Origin: Micromonospora violae
Lineage (GTDB): Bacteria > Actinomycetota > Actinomycetes > Mycobacteriales > Micromonosporaceae
DNA: 64,000 nt
Direction: 5' to 3'
NCBI RefSeq assembly: GCF_004217135.1
Contig: NZ_SHKK01000001.1
Span: 5,146,001-5,210,000, forward strand
Part shown: positions 26,567 through 33,291 of the stretch, piece by piece
How the letters are laid out: each line of letters opens with the position of its first letter
Position numbering within the stretch: position 1 is the first letter of the stretch
Program-made: the position numbers and the translations under genes
The notes under the pieces: model-generated
Told to the model about the DNA's origin: nothing
Databases searched by the model: none
The model's input: only the letters and a program-made list of their open reading frames with translations

Positions 26567-26872
26567 ATGGAGCCGCACGAGCCCGACCTGACCGCCGTAC
26601 CGGTCACCAGCGTGTTGGCCGCACTCGCCGACGACGTGCGGCTACAGATCGTCCGGGCGCTCGCCGAGGGCGGCGAGGCCGCCTGCGGCAGCTTCGACTT
26701 CGGCGTCTCCAAGGCGACCCGCAGTCACCACCTCAAGGTGCTGCGCGAGGCGGGCCTGACCCGCACCCGGGCCGCCGGCACCAGCCGACTGGTCCGGCTG
26801 CGCCGCGACGAGCTGGACAAGCTCTACCCCGGCCTGCTGGACGCGGTCCTCGGCACCCGCACGTCGGCCTGA
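26567..26872 (+). CDS. ArsR-type winged helix regulator
   Basis: A 101-residue DNA-binding protein. LAALADDVRLQIVRALAEGG is the ArsR-family first helix pair; FGVSKATRSHHLKVLREAGL is the recognition helix and RTRAAGTSRLVRLRRDEL the wing. There is no CxxC metal site, so it may sense something other than arsenic-type metals; the single Cys is in AACGSFDFG. Two TGTTCGA-N6-TCGAACA palindromes upstream are probable operators for itself and the EamA gene. The ATG follows TACACT (26555-26560) by six bases. Confidence 0.88.
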   Translation: MEPHEPDLTAVPVTSVLAALADDVRLQIVRALAEGGEAACGSFDFGVSKATRSHHLKVLREAGLTRTRAAGTSRLVRLRRDELDKLYPGLLDAVLGTRTSA

Positions 26873-26949
26873 CGCTCCCGCTTCGGCCCTCCCGCTGCGT
26901 CGCCGCCGGCACCGCTGCGGGGCAGGTAGGACCTGCCAACCGCGCACGC

Positions 26950-26975
26950 TTTAGAGCTGAATCGTTTACGACATC
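26950..26975 (+). repeat. 26-bp sequence repeated inverted at 34874 (left copy)
   Basis: TTTAGAGCTGAATCGTTT plus eight more bases matches the reverse complement of 34874-34899 at 25 of 26 positions. This copy lies between the convergent ArsR and DoxX genes. It may be a regulator site resembling LacI-family operators or a relic end of a mobile segment. Confidence 0.6.
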
Positions 26976-27075
26976 AGCGCCGAGTTGGGCTTCGCTGCGC
27001 GGCGGGGGCGACCCCTGACCGGGCGCGTCGCCGGGGCCGCCTCGTCGCGGCCCCGGCGACGCAGTACGGGTGCGG

Positions 27076-27531
27076 TCAAACAACGATCGAGGTGCTCTCG
27101 GCCATCGACGCCGCCGGCGCGGACTGAACGTCGCGGCGACGTGCGAGCAGCGTGTCGAGCGCCCAAGAACCCGGGCCGAGGGCCGCGATCAGCAGGAATG
27201 ACCAGCAGAAGAGCGCCGACAGCTCACCACCGTTGCGCAACGGCAGCAAATGATCGGGCTGGTGCACGACGAAGTAGGCGTACGCCATCGAGCCGGATGC
27301 GAGAAGAGCGGCGGGTCGGGTGAAGAGCCCAGCCAGCACCAGTGCGCCGCAGACCAGCTGGATCAGGGCGGCCCACCAGCCCGGCCAGGTGCCGACCGGC
27401 ACCGCTTGGCCGGTCATCGGGTTGCCGCCGAACAACCCGAACACCGAGGTCAAGCCATGCAACGCGAACAGCAGACCGATCACGATGCGGAACAGGGACA
27501 GGATCGGCCCGCCGAGCCGAGAGACGTTCAT
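27076..27531 (-). CDS. DoxX family membrane protein
   Basis: A protein of 151 residues with four hydrophobic spans: LSLFRIVIGLLFALHGLTSV, WWAALIQLVCGALVLAGLF, LASGSMAYAYFVVHQPDHLL and LFCWSFLLIAALGPG. The HG in the first span, GLFTRPAALL and the final GPGSWALD are DoxX marks. In mycobacteria a DoxX protein works with superoxide dismutase and a thiol enzyme; no such partners are here. GGAGG six bases before the ATG at 27531 decides the start. Confidence 0.88.
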   Translation of the reverse strand: MNVSRLGGPILSLFRIVIGLLFALHGLTSVFGLFGGNPMTGQAVPVGTWPGWWAALIQLVCGALVLAGLFTRPAALLASGSMAYAYFVVHQPDHLLPLRNGGELSALFCWSFLLIAALGPGSWALDTLLARRRDVQSAPAASMAESTSIVV

Positions 27532-27963
27532 CGGTACCTCCATCGAAGGAAACGGATCTCTTCAATGTGAGGCATGAAAGTATCGACGCTTATAAATTCC
27601 TTGTTAGTGGGAAAGTCCCCGGTCGGAATGTACCGGCGTCCAGGGCCCGCGTCGAGCGCTCGCAGCCTCGCCAGCGGGCCGACCGAGGTCCCTGAGCTGC
27701 GAAAAGAGAAAGATTCGAGCCGCGCCGACCGCCGTGGGCGCGCTCCCACACTGTGGGTGCAGCCCGCTACGCCACCTCCGCCACAGGACCGGCCCAAGCC
27801 CTTCATCCATCCACCCGAGGAACCCGGCGTTCGGCATCTTCGACGCGGTATCACCTTGCCGACTGTGGCGACTTTTCGGGGCAGCGGCGAGACGGCAGTG
27901 TCCGATAGTGTCCGGCCCAATACAGGGAGCGAGAGTGTCTCGCCTACCAGCCGGGGAGGCCAT
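27532..27963. other. 432-base intergenic region, promoters and a small direct repeat
   Basis: It separates DoxX from the first gene of the hypothetical block. TATAAAT (27591-27597) lies in an A+T-rich patch of about 45 bases that is unusual for this DNA and could drive either side. AGTGTCCG occurs twice 10 bases apart (27897-27904 and 27907-27914), about 50 bases before the next gene. A frame stays open on the plus strand through the whole region, but without a good start or typical codon use I do not call it. Confidence 0.5.
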
Positions 27964-28227
27964 GTGGCGAGCATTGAGGAAGTCAAGGCCGCGCTCGCCC
28001 AGGCCGCCGAGCAGGGCAACAGCACTCAGCAGCAGATCCGCGCGGCCATCGAGGCGACCGAACAGACGCTGGCCCGGCTACGCGCGGTCGCCGCTGGCAC
28101 CGGCCACCCGACCATCGCCGAGGCCATCGCGCGTGGCGAGCAGAGCAAACAGCGTCTCGTCGAGGCGATGACCCTGCTCCAGGGCAGTTCCCAAGCCGCT
28201 CGCAGCTACATGAACGTGCTCGGCTGA
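27964..28227 (+). CDS. Small helical protein, 87 aa, unknown
   Basis: The protein begins MASIEEVKAALAQAAEQG, is almost entirely alpha-helix-forming (Ala, Glu, Gln, Arg) and ends SSQAARSYMNVLG. Two long helices with a turn at GTGHPT are likely, giving a coiled-coil hairpin. The GTG at 27964 has GGGGAGG (27953-27959) four bases upstream; an in-frame extension to 27574 has no good start and a different composition. It resembles small coiled-coil proteins of Micromonosporaceae of unknown role. The C-terminal pattern EAMTLLQGS...RSY recurs in the 191-aa protein at 30802 (EACTLLRLS...RGY). Confidence 0.65.
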   Translation: MASIEEVKAALAQAAEQGNSTQQQIRAAIEATEQTLARLRAVAAGTGHPTIAEAIARGEQSKQRLVEAMTLLQGSSQAARSYMNVLG

Positions 28228-28264
28228 TCTCCGCCAGAACAGCGCAAGTGGGGAGGGCGAGGTT

Positions 28265-28741
28265 TTGAGTCAGCAGAGGTCCCAGCTAATGACGGCTGGC
28301 CACCTGGGTGCCCTGTTGTCGCCCCTGGCGGAAGCAGTGACCGTCGGCCGCATCACCTGGGCCACGAGAAACCACGTCACACGGGAGGGCTTGGTCCGGG
28401 TGCACACCTCGATCCCCGCGCTCGCCCCATGCCGACTCCGAGTACTCATCAACGAGCTGAAGCCCAGCGAGCCAGCACTCCAGTACCTCGCCGGTGACGG
28501 TCGGCTGGCGTTCTCGGCTCGCCGATTGTGCATCAACACGCCACACCGCCCGTTTGCCGGCACCCACAAGCACCGGGTCGAGCCCGGTGGGGGCGAGGAG
28601 GCCGCTTACGAGCCTGACGACATCCCATTCGTTCCGCTGCAACCACGGGTGCCTCCTGGGACCTACCGTGCGATCCTGGAAGCGTTCGCTGCGGAATGCT
28701 TCATCACGTTCGGCACCGACTTCGGCTGGTCAGAACCGTGA
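28265..28741 (+). CDS. Hypothetical protein, 158 aa, DUF6978-like
   Basis: The product begins with a TTG after GGAGGGCGAGG. It has a beta-rich middle (CRLRVLINELKPSEPALQYL, RRLCINTPHRPFAGTHKHR) and a C-terminal helix (TYRAILEAFAAECFITFG). The order of an HxNP-like loop, THKHR and a final Phe-rich helix resembles the DUF6978 family, which I recall next to DUF1828 genes; that is a weak pattern match. The DUF1828-like gene follows after five bases, and the two probably form one unit. Confidence 0.55.
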   Translation: MSQQRSQLMTAGHLGALLSPLAEAVTVGRITWATRNHVTREGLVRVHTSIPALAPCRLRVLINELKPSEPALQYLAGDGRLAFSARRLCINTPHRPFAGTHKHRVEPGGGEEAAYEPDDIPFVPLQPRVPPGTYRAILEAFAAECFITFGTDFGWSEP

Positions 28742-28746
28742 GGGGG

Positions 28747-29547
28747 ATGATCGTGGACGCTACGACCGTGATCGGCGCGGTCCTGCGGGCCGCCAATGAC
28801 AACACTGTCGCGCATCCGTACGGCGATGGTCTGCTTGTTGATCTGCCGTTGACCTACGGCGACGGCGACGGCGTGCGCGTGCTGGTCGAGCCGATGGGCA
28901 GCGGATTCCGGGTCAGCGATCGCGCGACGGCGGCCACTCTGCTGGCGATGGCCGGCGTTAACCTCTTCGCCGGTCGCGCAGCAGAGGCGTTCGCAGAAAT
29001 CACCCGCGGTGCTGGGCTCAACGGGGTCAATGCCGTCCCGGGTGAGCTTGCCACCTTCGGCACGGCCGATGACCTGGGCCGCCTGATTCTTGCCGTCGCC
29101 CAGGCATCCCTGCGGGCCGATCAGCTTCGGTGGCTCGCACCCCGACAGGCGGGCATGAGGTTCGTCGATCGGGTTGCCGATCGAGTGACCGTCTGGGCCG
29201 GTCGCACTCGCCACCTCCAACGGGATGCGCCGATCCCGCTCGGATCCGGTCGTACCCGCTCGGTGACGGTGCGAGTGACCAACGATGGCAAGGCGGCATA
29301 CGTTCAGGCGCTCAGCTTGCGAGACCCGGACCAGGCGGCCGAGCACTGCTACCACGTCTTCGGTCTCTCGACGATCGCCAAGGAGCGCCGGATCGCCGCC
29401 TTGGCCGGCTCGAAGCGGGACTGGCCAGCGGCAATCGTGACGGAGCTTCAGACCGTAAGCGATGTCGAGTTCTTCGACGACCCCCTGAGCTTGGAGCGAC
29501 AACTCGACAAGGTGGTGCCCCCACCGCAGCCTGCACTGCGGGCGTAG
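28747..29547 (+). CDS. DUF1828-like protein, 266 aa
   Basis: The N-terminal 65 residues fit DUF1828: VDLPLTYGDGDGVRVLVEPM, then GSGFRVSDRATAATLLAMAG, the expected beta-strands and a short helix. The C-terminal two thirds is helical and beta mixed, with RFVDRVADRVTVWAG and SLRDPDQAAEHCYHVFGLS, and is unassigned. DUF1828 genes are often in mobile or defence-related neighbourhoods, but no activity is established. The ATG at 28747 is chosen; a GTG at 28738 would overlap the previous stop codon (GTGA), so translation could be coupled. Confidence 0.6.
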   Translation: MIVDATTVIGAVLRAANDNTVAHPYGDGLLVDLPLTYGDGDGVRVLVEPMGSGFRVSDRATAATLLAMAGVNLFAGRAAEAFAEITRGAGLNGVNAVPGELATFGTADDLGRLILAVAQASLRADQLRWLAPRQAGMRFVDRVADRVTVWAGRTRHLQRDAPIPLGSGRTRSVTVRVTNDGKAAYVQALSLRDPDQAAEHCYHVFGLSTIAKERRIAALAGSKRDWPAAIVTELQTVSDVEFFDDPLSLERQLDKVVPPPQPALRA

Positions 29548-29602
29548 CTGGTCGTCAACTCTCTGACGAAGCCACAGTGGGTTGTTCTGTCGGTGGTATT
29601 CC

Positions 29603-30025
29603 TCAGTTCCGCGAAGCGAGTTGGGCTGCCTCCGCGAGGAGCGCCTCCAACTCGGCGTCAGCAAGAGCCTCGTCAGTGAAGACCTTCTGGACCGTCGCCG
29701 CCTGGATCCGTCCGATCATCTCCTGACTGATCGAATAGTCAAGCGAGGGGTCGATGGTCGAGAGGATCAATGACTCGGCGTCGTCAGCTCGGATCTCAGG
29801 GCCACCGTCATACTGGGCGCGTAGGTCTGCGACAAATTTGATAACGCCGGGCCGGTCTGCGGTTTCGCCGAATCGTCGGTCGACCGCGACGAAGAACAGA
29901 GCGGCAAGGAACCTAGGGAAGCCGTCCCAGCCAGCCGCGTCGAGCCTCGCCTCGACAGCGACGCTGGCCGCGTAGTCGCCTCGAACCATGGTCCGGACGT
30001 ACTCCGGCATGTCTGGATTGATCAT
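29603..30025 (-). CDS. Hypothetical protein, 140 aa
   Basis: This acidic helical protein begins MINPDMPEYVRTMVRGDYAA, has a hydrophobic patch FPRFLAALFFVAVDRRFG, then DLRAQYDGGPEIRADDAESL and a C-terminal Ala/Glu-rich helix (DEALADAELEALLAEAAQLA). It looks like a small soluble regulatory or immunity-like protein, but I do not recognise the family. It is the only gene of the block on the minus strand and lies between two convergent/divergent neighbours. GAGGAAAG lies about 13 bases before the ATG. Confidence 0.6.
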   Translation of the reverse strand: MINPDMPEYVRTMVRGDYAASVAVEARLDAAGWDGFPRFLAALFFVAVDRRFGETADRPGVIKFVADLRAQYDGGPEIRADDAESLILSTIDPSLDYSISQEMIGRIQAATVQKVFTDEALADAELEALLAEAAQLASRN

Positions 30026-30163
30026 CTTCAAGCCGCTTTCCTCAGGCGTCGAGCCTGCTCCTGGCCCGCTACGCCAGCAGGTAACTGCGGGTTGTTCAGG
30101 GGCTGACTGAGGGTACGGACTTCGGTAGGGTCGGCGGCGTTCGCAACGCCGAAGGGATCGCTC

Positions 30164-30805
30164 ATGCCTCGCGTCATCATCCCGGTGGGCTTCAGCCTCG
30201 GTCCGCAGCACCGGTACGTGCGCCCCGCCGATCCGACGCCTGAGTCGTGGGAAGTCCATCTCGGCAGCGACATGCTCGAACTCAGCGAAGACGAGGTCGG
30301 CGTCTACGGTGCCGCGTTCCTCGACGTGGAAGGGCACTCCAAGCTCCGCGTCGACCGCGCGGCCCTGGTCCAGACGCTGCTGAACGCACCGACGCCGCAG
30401 GTAGAGGCCGAGCGCCTGGTCGACAGCCTGATCGGCCGGGGTCTGCTGCTGGAGTTCGACCCGGAGGGTCCGCTGGAGGAGCTGTTCCGGCGTTACCGCC
30501 TGTTCCCCACCGCCGAGGGCATGGGCACCACGTCCGAGGAACCTCACTTCCACCGGATGGGTCACCACAACCGCCCACTGGTCGCCGTCCAGAACGACAC
30601 ATATGTGATGTGGGCGTTCTCGTTCGTGCACCCCAATCTCTGGGATGCCTGTTCCTACTTCGCCAGGGCGGATGACGAGGAGTTGAACGAGGGCGAGGCT
30701 CCGATCGGCCTCAGCGCCGAAAGCGTTGCGCGGGAGGTGGCGATGAATCTGCCGATGATGATCGCTACTCAGTGCGCGTTCCTGGACCCAGTCGCAGTGC
30801 TGTGA
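30164..30805 (+). CDS. Hypothetical protein, 213 aa, helix-turn-helix-like start
   Basis: The product begins MPRVIIPVGFSLGPQHRY. Residues 35-105 (ELSEDEVGVYGAAFLDVE, then LVQTLLNAPTPQVEAERL and SLIGRGLLLEFD) have the rhythm of a winged helix that senses gene end in LLEFD. The later part has a beta-rich FHRMGHHNRPLVAVQNDTYV and two Trp-containing segments. No known family is recognised. TAGGGT (30126-30131) and a GGCGTT-CGC-AACGCC hairpin precede the start. The stop overlaps the next start (GTGA). Confidence 0.62.
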   Translation: MPRVIIPVGFSLGPQHRYVRPADPTPESWEVHLGSDMLELSEDEVGVYGAAFLDVEGHSKLRVDRAALVQTLLNAPTPQVEAERLVDSLIGRGLLLEFDPEGPLEELFRRYRLFPTAEGMGTTSEEPHFHRMGHHNRPLVAVQNDTYVMWAFSFVHPNLWDACSYFARADDEELNEGEAPIGLSAESVAREVAMNLPMMIATQCAFLDPVAVL

Positions 30806-31377
30806 GCTACCGGCGTCGCGGCTACCGCAACGGCTCTCGCCGGCAGGACGGCTACCTTCGTAGCCTGCGCTATGAGGCTCCGAAGGAGGGCCTCGGCAAA
30901 CTCATCGAAAAGCTCAGCGAGTGGGGCGGTGCTGCGGTCGGCCTCGCGGCGGCGACGGCCGTCGCCAAGCAAGGGGTAGCAGTGCCCCCAACCGTCCTGG
31001 CCGGCTCCGGGCTGGTGCTGGGAGCAGCATCAGGCGCGATGGCCAAAGCAGCGGTAACCGCAGCCTTCGACACCATCAAGGAACGTCGCCGTGCAAGTCT
31101 GGCAGACAACGGCGGGAGTGTTAGCGTCGGCGGTTTGGCCATGGAAATCGAACAGATCATCGCCCTTACCGAGCGCAACCACGACGCGTTGCGTGGAGTG
31201 GTAGACCGAATCGGTAACAACCACGCCTGGTTGATGACGGTGCTCGCGGGAGCGAGCCCGACGGTCTTGCAGCAGGTCAACGGACAACTGACGGGTGCAC
31301 GCAGGGCTGTGGAGGAAGCTTGCACCCTGTTGCGGCTGTCAAAGGACAACCTGCGCGGTTATCTTCGCACCATCTGA
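30802..31377 (+). CDS. Hypothetical protein with hydrophobic middle, 191 aa
   Basis: The GTG at 30802 overlaps the previous stop by four bases (GTGA), so the two are translationally coupled. The N-terminus is Arg/Tyr rich (YRRRGYRNGSRRQDGYLR). A Gly/Ala/Val-rich stretch from about residue 41 to 95 (GGAAVGLAAATAVAKQGVAV, then AGSGLVLGAASGAMAKAAVT) could form one or two membrane or packed helices. The C-terminal 70 residues are helical and end like the 87-aa protein at 27964. No family is recognised. Confidence 0.6.
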   Translation: MSYRRRGYRNGSRRQDGYLRSLRYEAPKEGLGKLIEKLSEWGGAAVGLAAATAVAKQGVAVPPTVLAGSGLVLGAASGAMAKAAVTAAFDTIKERRRASLADNGGSVSVGGLAMEIEQIIALTERNHDALRGVVDRIGNNHAWLMTVLAGASPTVLQQVNGQLTGARRAVEEACTLLRLSKDNLRGYLRTI

Positions 31378-31568
31378 CGTGATCTTCCGCGGTGCGTCTG
31401 GGCTCCCCCTCGACGTGGGTGCCCTGCCCTCGTGGTTTCACAAGCATCCGGTTGAGCAGGATGCCAGGTTAGTAACCAGCGGCCCGAACGGGCTGGTTGC
31501 GGCACTGACTTGGCGCACCCACCACGCCAGCCAGGAGGTCGCGCCGGACCCGCCCGGAGGCAACACAC
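31378..31568. other. Gap between convergent genes, no gene called
   Basis: A plus-strand frame runs from a GTG at 31379 (MIFRGASGLPLDVGALPSWF) into the GntR gene on the other strand, but its later part has no codon-use support. Its first 60 codons could be a gene remnant. No hairpin stands out. Confidence 0.3.
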
Positions 31569-31802
31569 CTACCGTTGGCCGTCGGCTCGATCCCGTACGA
31601 AGACGCCGCGACCCTGATGCCCCTCGACCAGGCCCTCGGCGCGAAGCGTCAGCATGGCCGAGCGGATGACCTGGGTAGAAACCCCGTAGTGGGCGCACAG
31701 TTCGGAAATGGACGGCAGCTTGTCGCCAGGCTTCAGGTCGCCCGACTTGATCCGATCGCGGATCTCGGTGGCTATGCGCTCGTAGAACGGCGTGACTGAC
31801 AT
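31569..31802 (-). CDS. Small GntR-family regulator
   Basis: A 77-residue protein that is only the DNA-binding domain: PFYERIATEIRDRIKSGDL, then PGDKLPSISELCAHYGVSTQ and LTLRAEGLVEGHQGRGVFV. There is no effector domain. Such GntR-only proteins are typical of actinobacterial plasmids and integrative elements (KorSA-like). GAGGGA about ten bases upstream supports the ATG at 31802. A perfect 13-base palindrome lies about 80 bases upstream, between it and the plus-strand genes. Confidence 0.87.
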   Translation of the reverse strand: MSVTPFYERIATEIRDRIKSGDLKPGDKLPSISELCAHYGVSTQVIRSAMLTLRAEGLVEGHQGRGVFVRDRADGQR

Positions 31803-31876
31803 GGTGGTACTCCCTCGTCGGCACCACCATCTGACCACTCTTCGCTTATGACATCAAGTTCTTGGTGTTCCAAGGG

Positions 31877-31906
31877 TTGCACTAGTGACACTAGGCATCA
31901 TATGTT
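31877..31906 (+). promoter_or_regulatory. Promoter of the GntR-linked gene set
   Basis: TTGCAC (31877-31882) and TATGTT (31901-31906) are separated by 18 bases and point toward the gene at 32032. The spacer holds the palindromic operator, so binding there should block RNA polymerase. Confidence 0.55.
31882..31894. promoter_or_regulatory. Palindromic operator CTAGTG-A-CACTAG
   Basis: A perfect 13-base palindrome lies between the divergent GntR gene and the plus-strand gene set. Its size and location fit a GntR-family dimer site that would control the promoter that it overlaps and perhaps the regulator itself. Confidence 0.65.
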
Positions 31907-32031
31907 GATGCCGAGACGGCCCTCGTCGGCAAAACAAGGGGCGACTCACCCCCGGGTACGCCCGGTTCGCCGGGGCGGCACCCCCCTGTGCTGCCCCGGC
32001 ACCCCCGTAACCCCACGAGAGGAGTCGACCC

Positions 32032-32586
32032 GTGACCGTGTCGGACACGGCGATGGAAGTGCCGGCGGCGAGCGCGATCTGGTCCGTGGAGCAGGTGACG
32101 GCCGAGCTGCGCGAGACGTACCTCGCCGTCGCCGCCGCCGCTGTGCTGCTGGAACGGACCGGGGCGGGTTGCGCCCACCCGGCGATCCGGCTGGCGCGCC
32201 GCAGCGGCGAGGACGCGCTCGACCTGGCCGGTGATGCCGAACGGCAACTCAGCGACGGCGTTCACCTGCTCCGCGCTGACGCCGGCCACCAGGATCGGGC
32301 CACCATCGGCGCTCTGGTCGAGGTACTGGACACCGTCCGGGACCAGTTGGCTGGCGCAAGCGCCCGAATCGGTGCGCTCCCGGCCCGGATCACCACCGCC
32401 GGGCAGCAGCTGATCGGCCCCGACCAGCACGACCGGCCCAGCCACCCGGCGACCGAGACGGCGGCCGGGCAGTGGCACCAGGCCGCCGACCAACTCGGGC
32501 TGATGACCGAGAGCCTGTCCGCGGCGGTCGCCGCGCTCACGTCGTACACCGGCGGGTTGTCCGGCGCGGAAGCCGCGACCGCCTGA
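32032..32586 (+). CDS. Hypothetical helical protein, 184 aa
   Basis: The product begins with a GTG after GAGAGGAG. The first helix (ASAIWSVEQVTAELRETYLA) is followed by Ala/Leu/Glu-rich helices and then HRPSHPATETAAGQWHQAAD before a last helix (SLSAAVAALTSYTGGLSG). It is probably an all-helical or coiled-coil protein. Similar proteins accompany GntR regulators in Micromonosporaceae, but I know no function. It is the first gene downstream of the palindromic operator. Confidence 0.65.
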   Translation: MTVSDTAMEVPAASAIWSVEQVTAELRETYLAVAAAAVLLERTGAGCAHPAIRLARRSGEDALDLAGDAERQLSDGVHLLRADAGHQDRATIGALVEVLDTVRDQLAGASARIGALPARITTAGQQLIGPDQHDRPSHPATETAAGQWHQAADQLGLMTESLSAAVAALTSYTGGLSGAEAATA

Positions 32587-32730
32587 AGCCTGCCCGCGGA
32601 CCTCCGTGGGAAGGAAAGGGCCCGGGGTGGGTGCCGGGCTCCGGCCGGTACGTCACGCGCGGTCGTGTCGGCCGACCCCGCCCGCCCCGGTGCCGCCCAG
32701 CCTCAGCATCGAACGGAAGGCGGTTCAGCA

Positions 32731-32994
32731 GTGCTCTACCTGACCAGGCGGCGCCTGCTCCCCCAGCACGTCCGCGCTGCCACCTTCGGCGTCCGCCGGT
32801 GGCGCGGCCTCGACCCCACCCAGGTGTACGGCTACCTCGCCCTTGTCGCCGACGAACTGGAACGGCTCACCCGCGATCTCACCACCGCCAACACCGAGGG
32901 TGAACGCATCCGGCAGGCCCTGCGGCAGTGGCAGTCGCGGCACACCGACTGTCGGCACACCTCGACGGCACCGAACAGCCGGTGGTCCCGGTGA
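32731..32994 (+). CDS. DivIVA-like domain protein, 87 aa
   Basis: The N-terminal half carries the DivIVA membrane-binding motif of the F-x-x-x-x-R-G-x-D-P type: VRAATFGVRRWRGLDPTQVY followed by GYLALVADELERLTRDL. Only one coiled-coil segment is present, much shorter than true DivIVA/Wag31. Such short DivIVA-domain proteins are common in actinobacterial mobile elements. The GTG start at 32731 has GGAAGG about ten bases upstream. The stop overlaps the next start (GTGA). Confidence 0.75.
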   Translation: MLYLTRRRLLPQHVRAATFGVRRWRGLDPTQVYGYLALVADELERLTRDLTTANTEGERIRQALRQWQSRHTDCRHTSTAPNSRWSR

Positions 32995-33236
32995 CCGAAC
33001 CGCACTGGATCATCCACCTGCCGACCACCCTGCGGCGGGTCGACGACGCGGCGGCGCTGGCCATGGCGCTGCGCCACTCCCTCGGCCACGTGCTCGCCAT
33101 CGACTTCGGCGAGACGACGCTGAGCGAGGAGGATCGCCAGTTCCTGCGTACCCGGGTCTGGTGCGACGCCCGGCTCGACGGGACCGGCCGCTGCGGACGC
33201 CCGGTCGACCACGACGGACAGTGCCTGGCACCGTGA
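32991..33236 (+). CDS. Small protein with C-terminal cysteines, 81 aa
   Basis: The GTG start at 32991 overlaps the DivIVA-like stop codon. The protein begins MTEPHWIIHLPTTLRRVDDA, has a central helix with RHSLGHVLAIDFGE, and ends WCDARLDGTGRCGRPVDHDG plus QC. Three Cys and one or two His in the last 25 residues suggest metal binding or disulfides. No family is recognised. It probably acts with the DivIVA-like protein because the two are translationally coupled. Confidence 0.65.
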   Translation: MTEPHWIIHLPTTLRRVDDAAALAMALRHSLGHVLAIDFGETTLSEEDRQFLRTRVWCDARLDGTGRCGRPVDHDGQCLAP

Positions 33237-33291
33237 CACGGCCTCGGCGGGTCGATTGCGGGACCGGTCGGCCCCGTGTAGACATGCTCGG

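Noticed and set aside
27574..27963. An N-terminal extension of the 87-aa protein
   Set aside because: The upstream codons are unlike the rest of the gene and the GTG at 27964 has a perfect ribosome site.
31379..31669. Plus-strand ORF in the gap after the 191-aa gene
   Set aside because: It runs antisense through the GntR gene, has no ribosome site and shows no recognisable domain.
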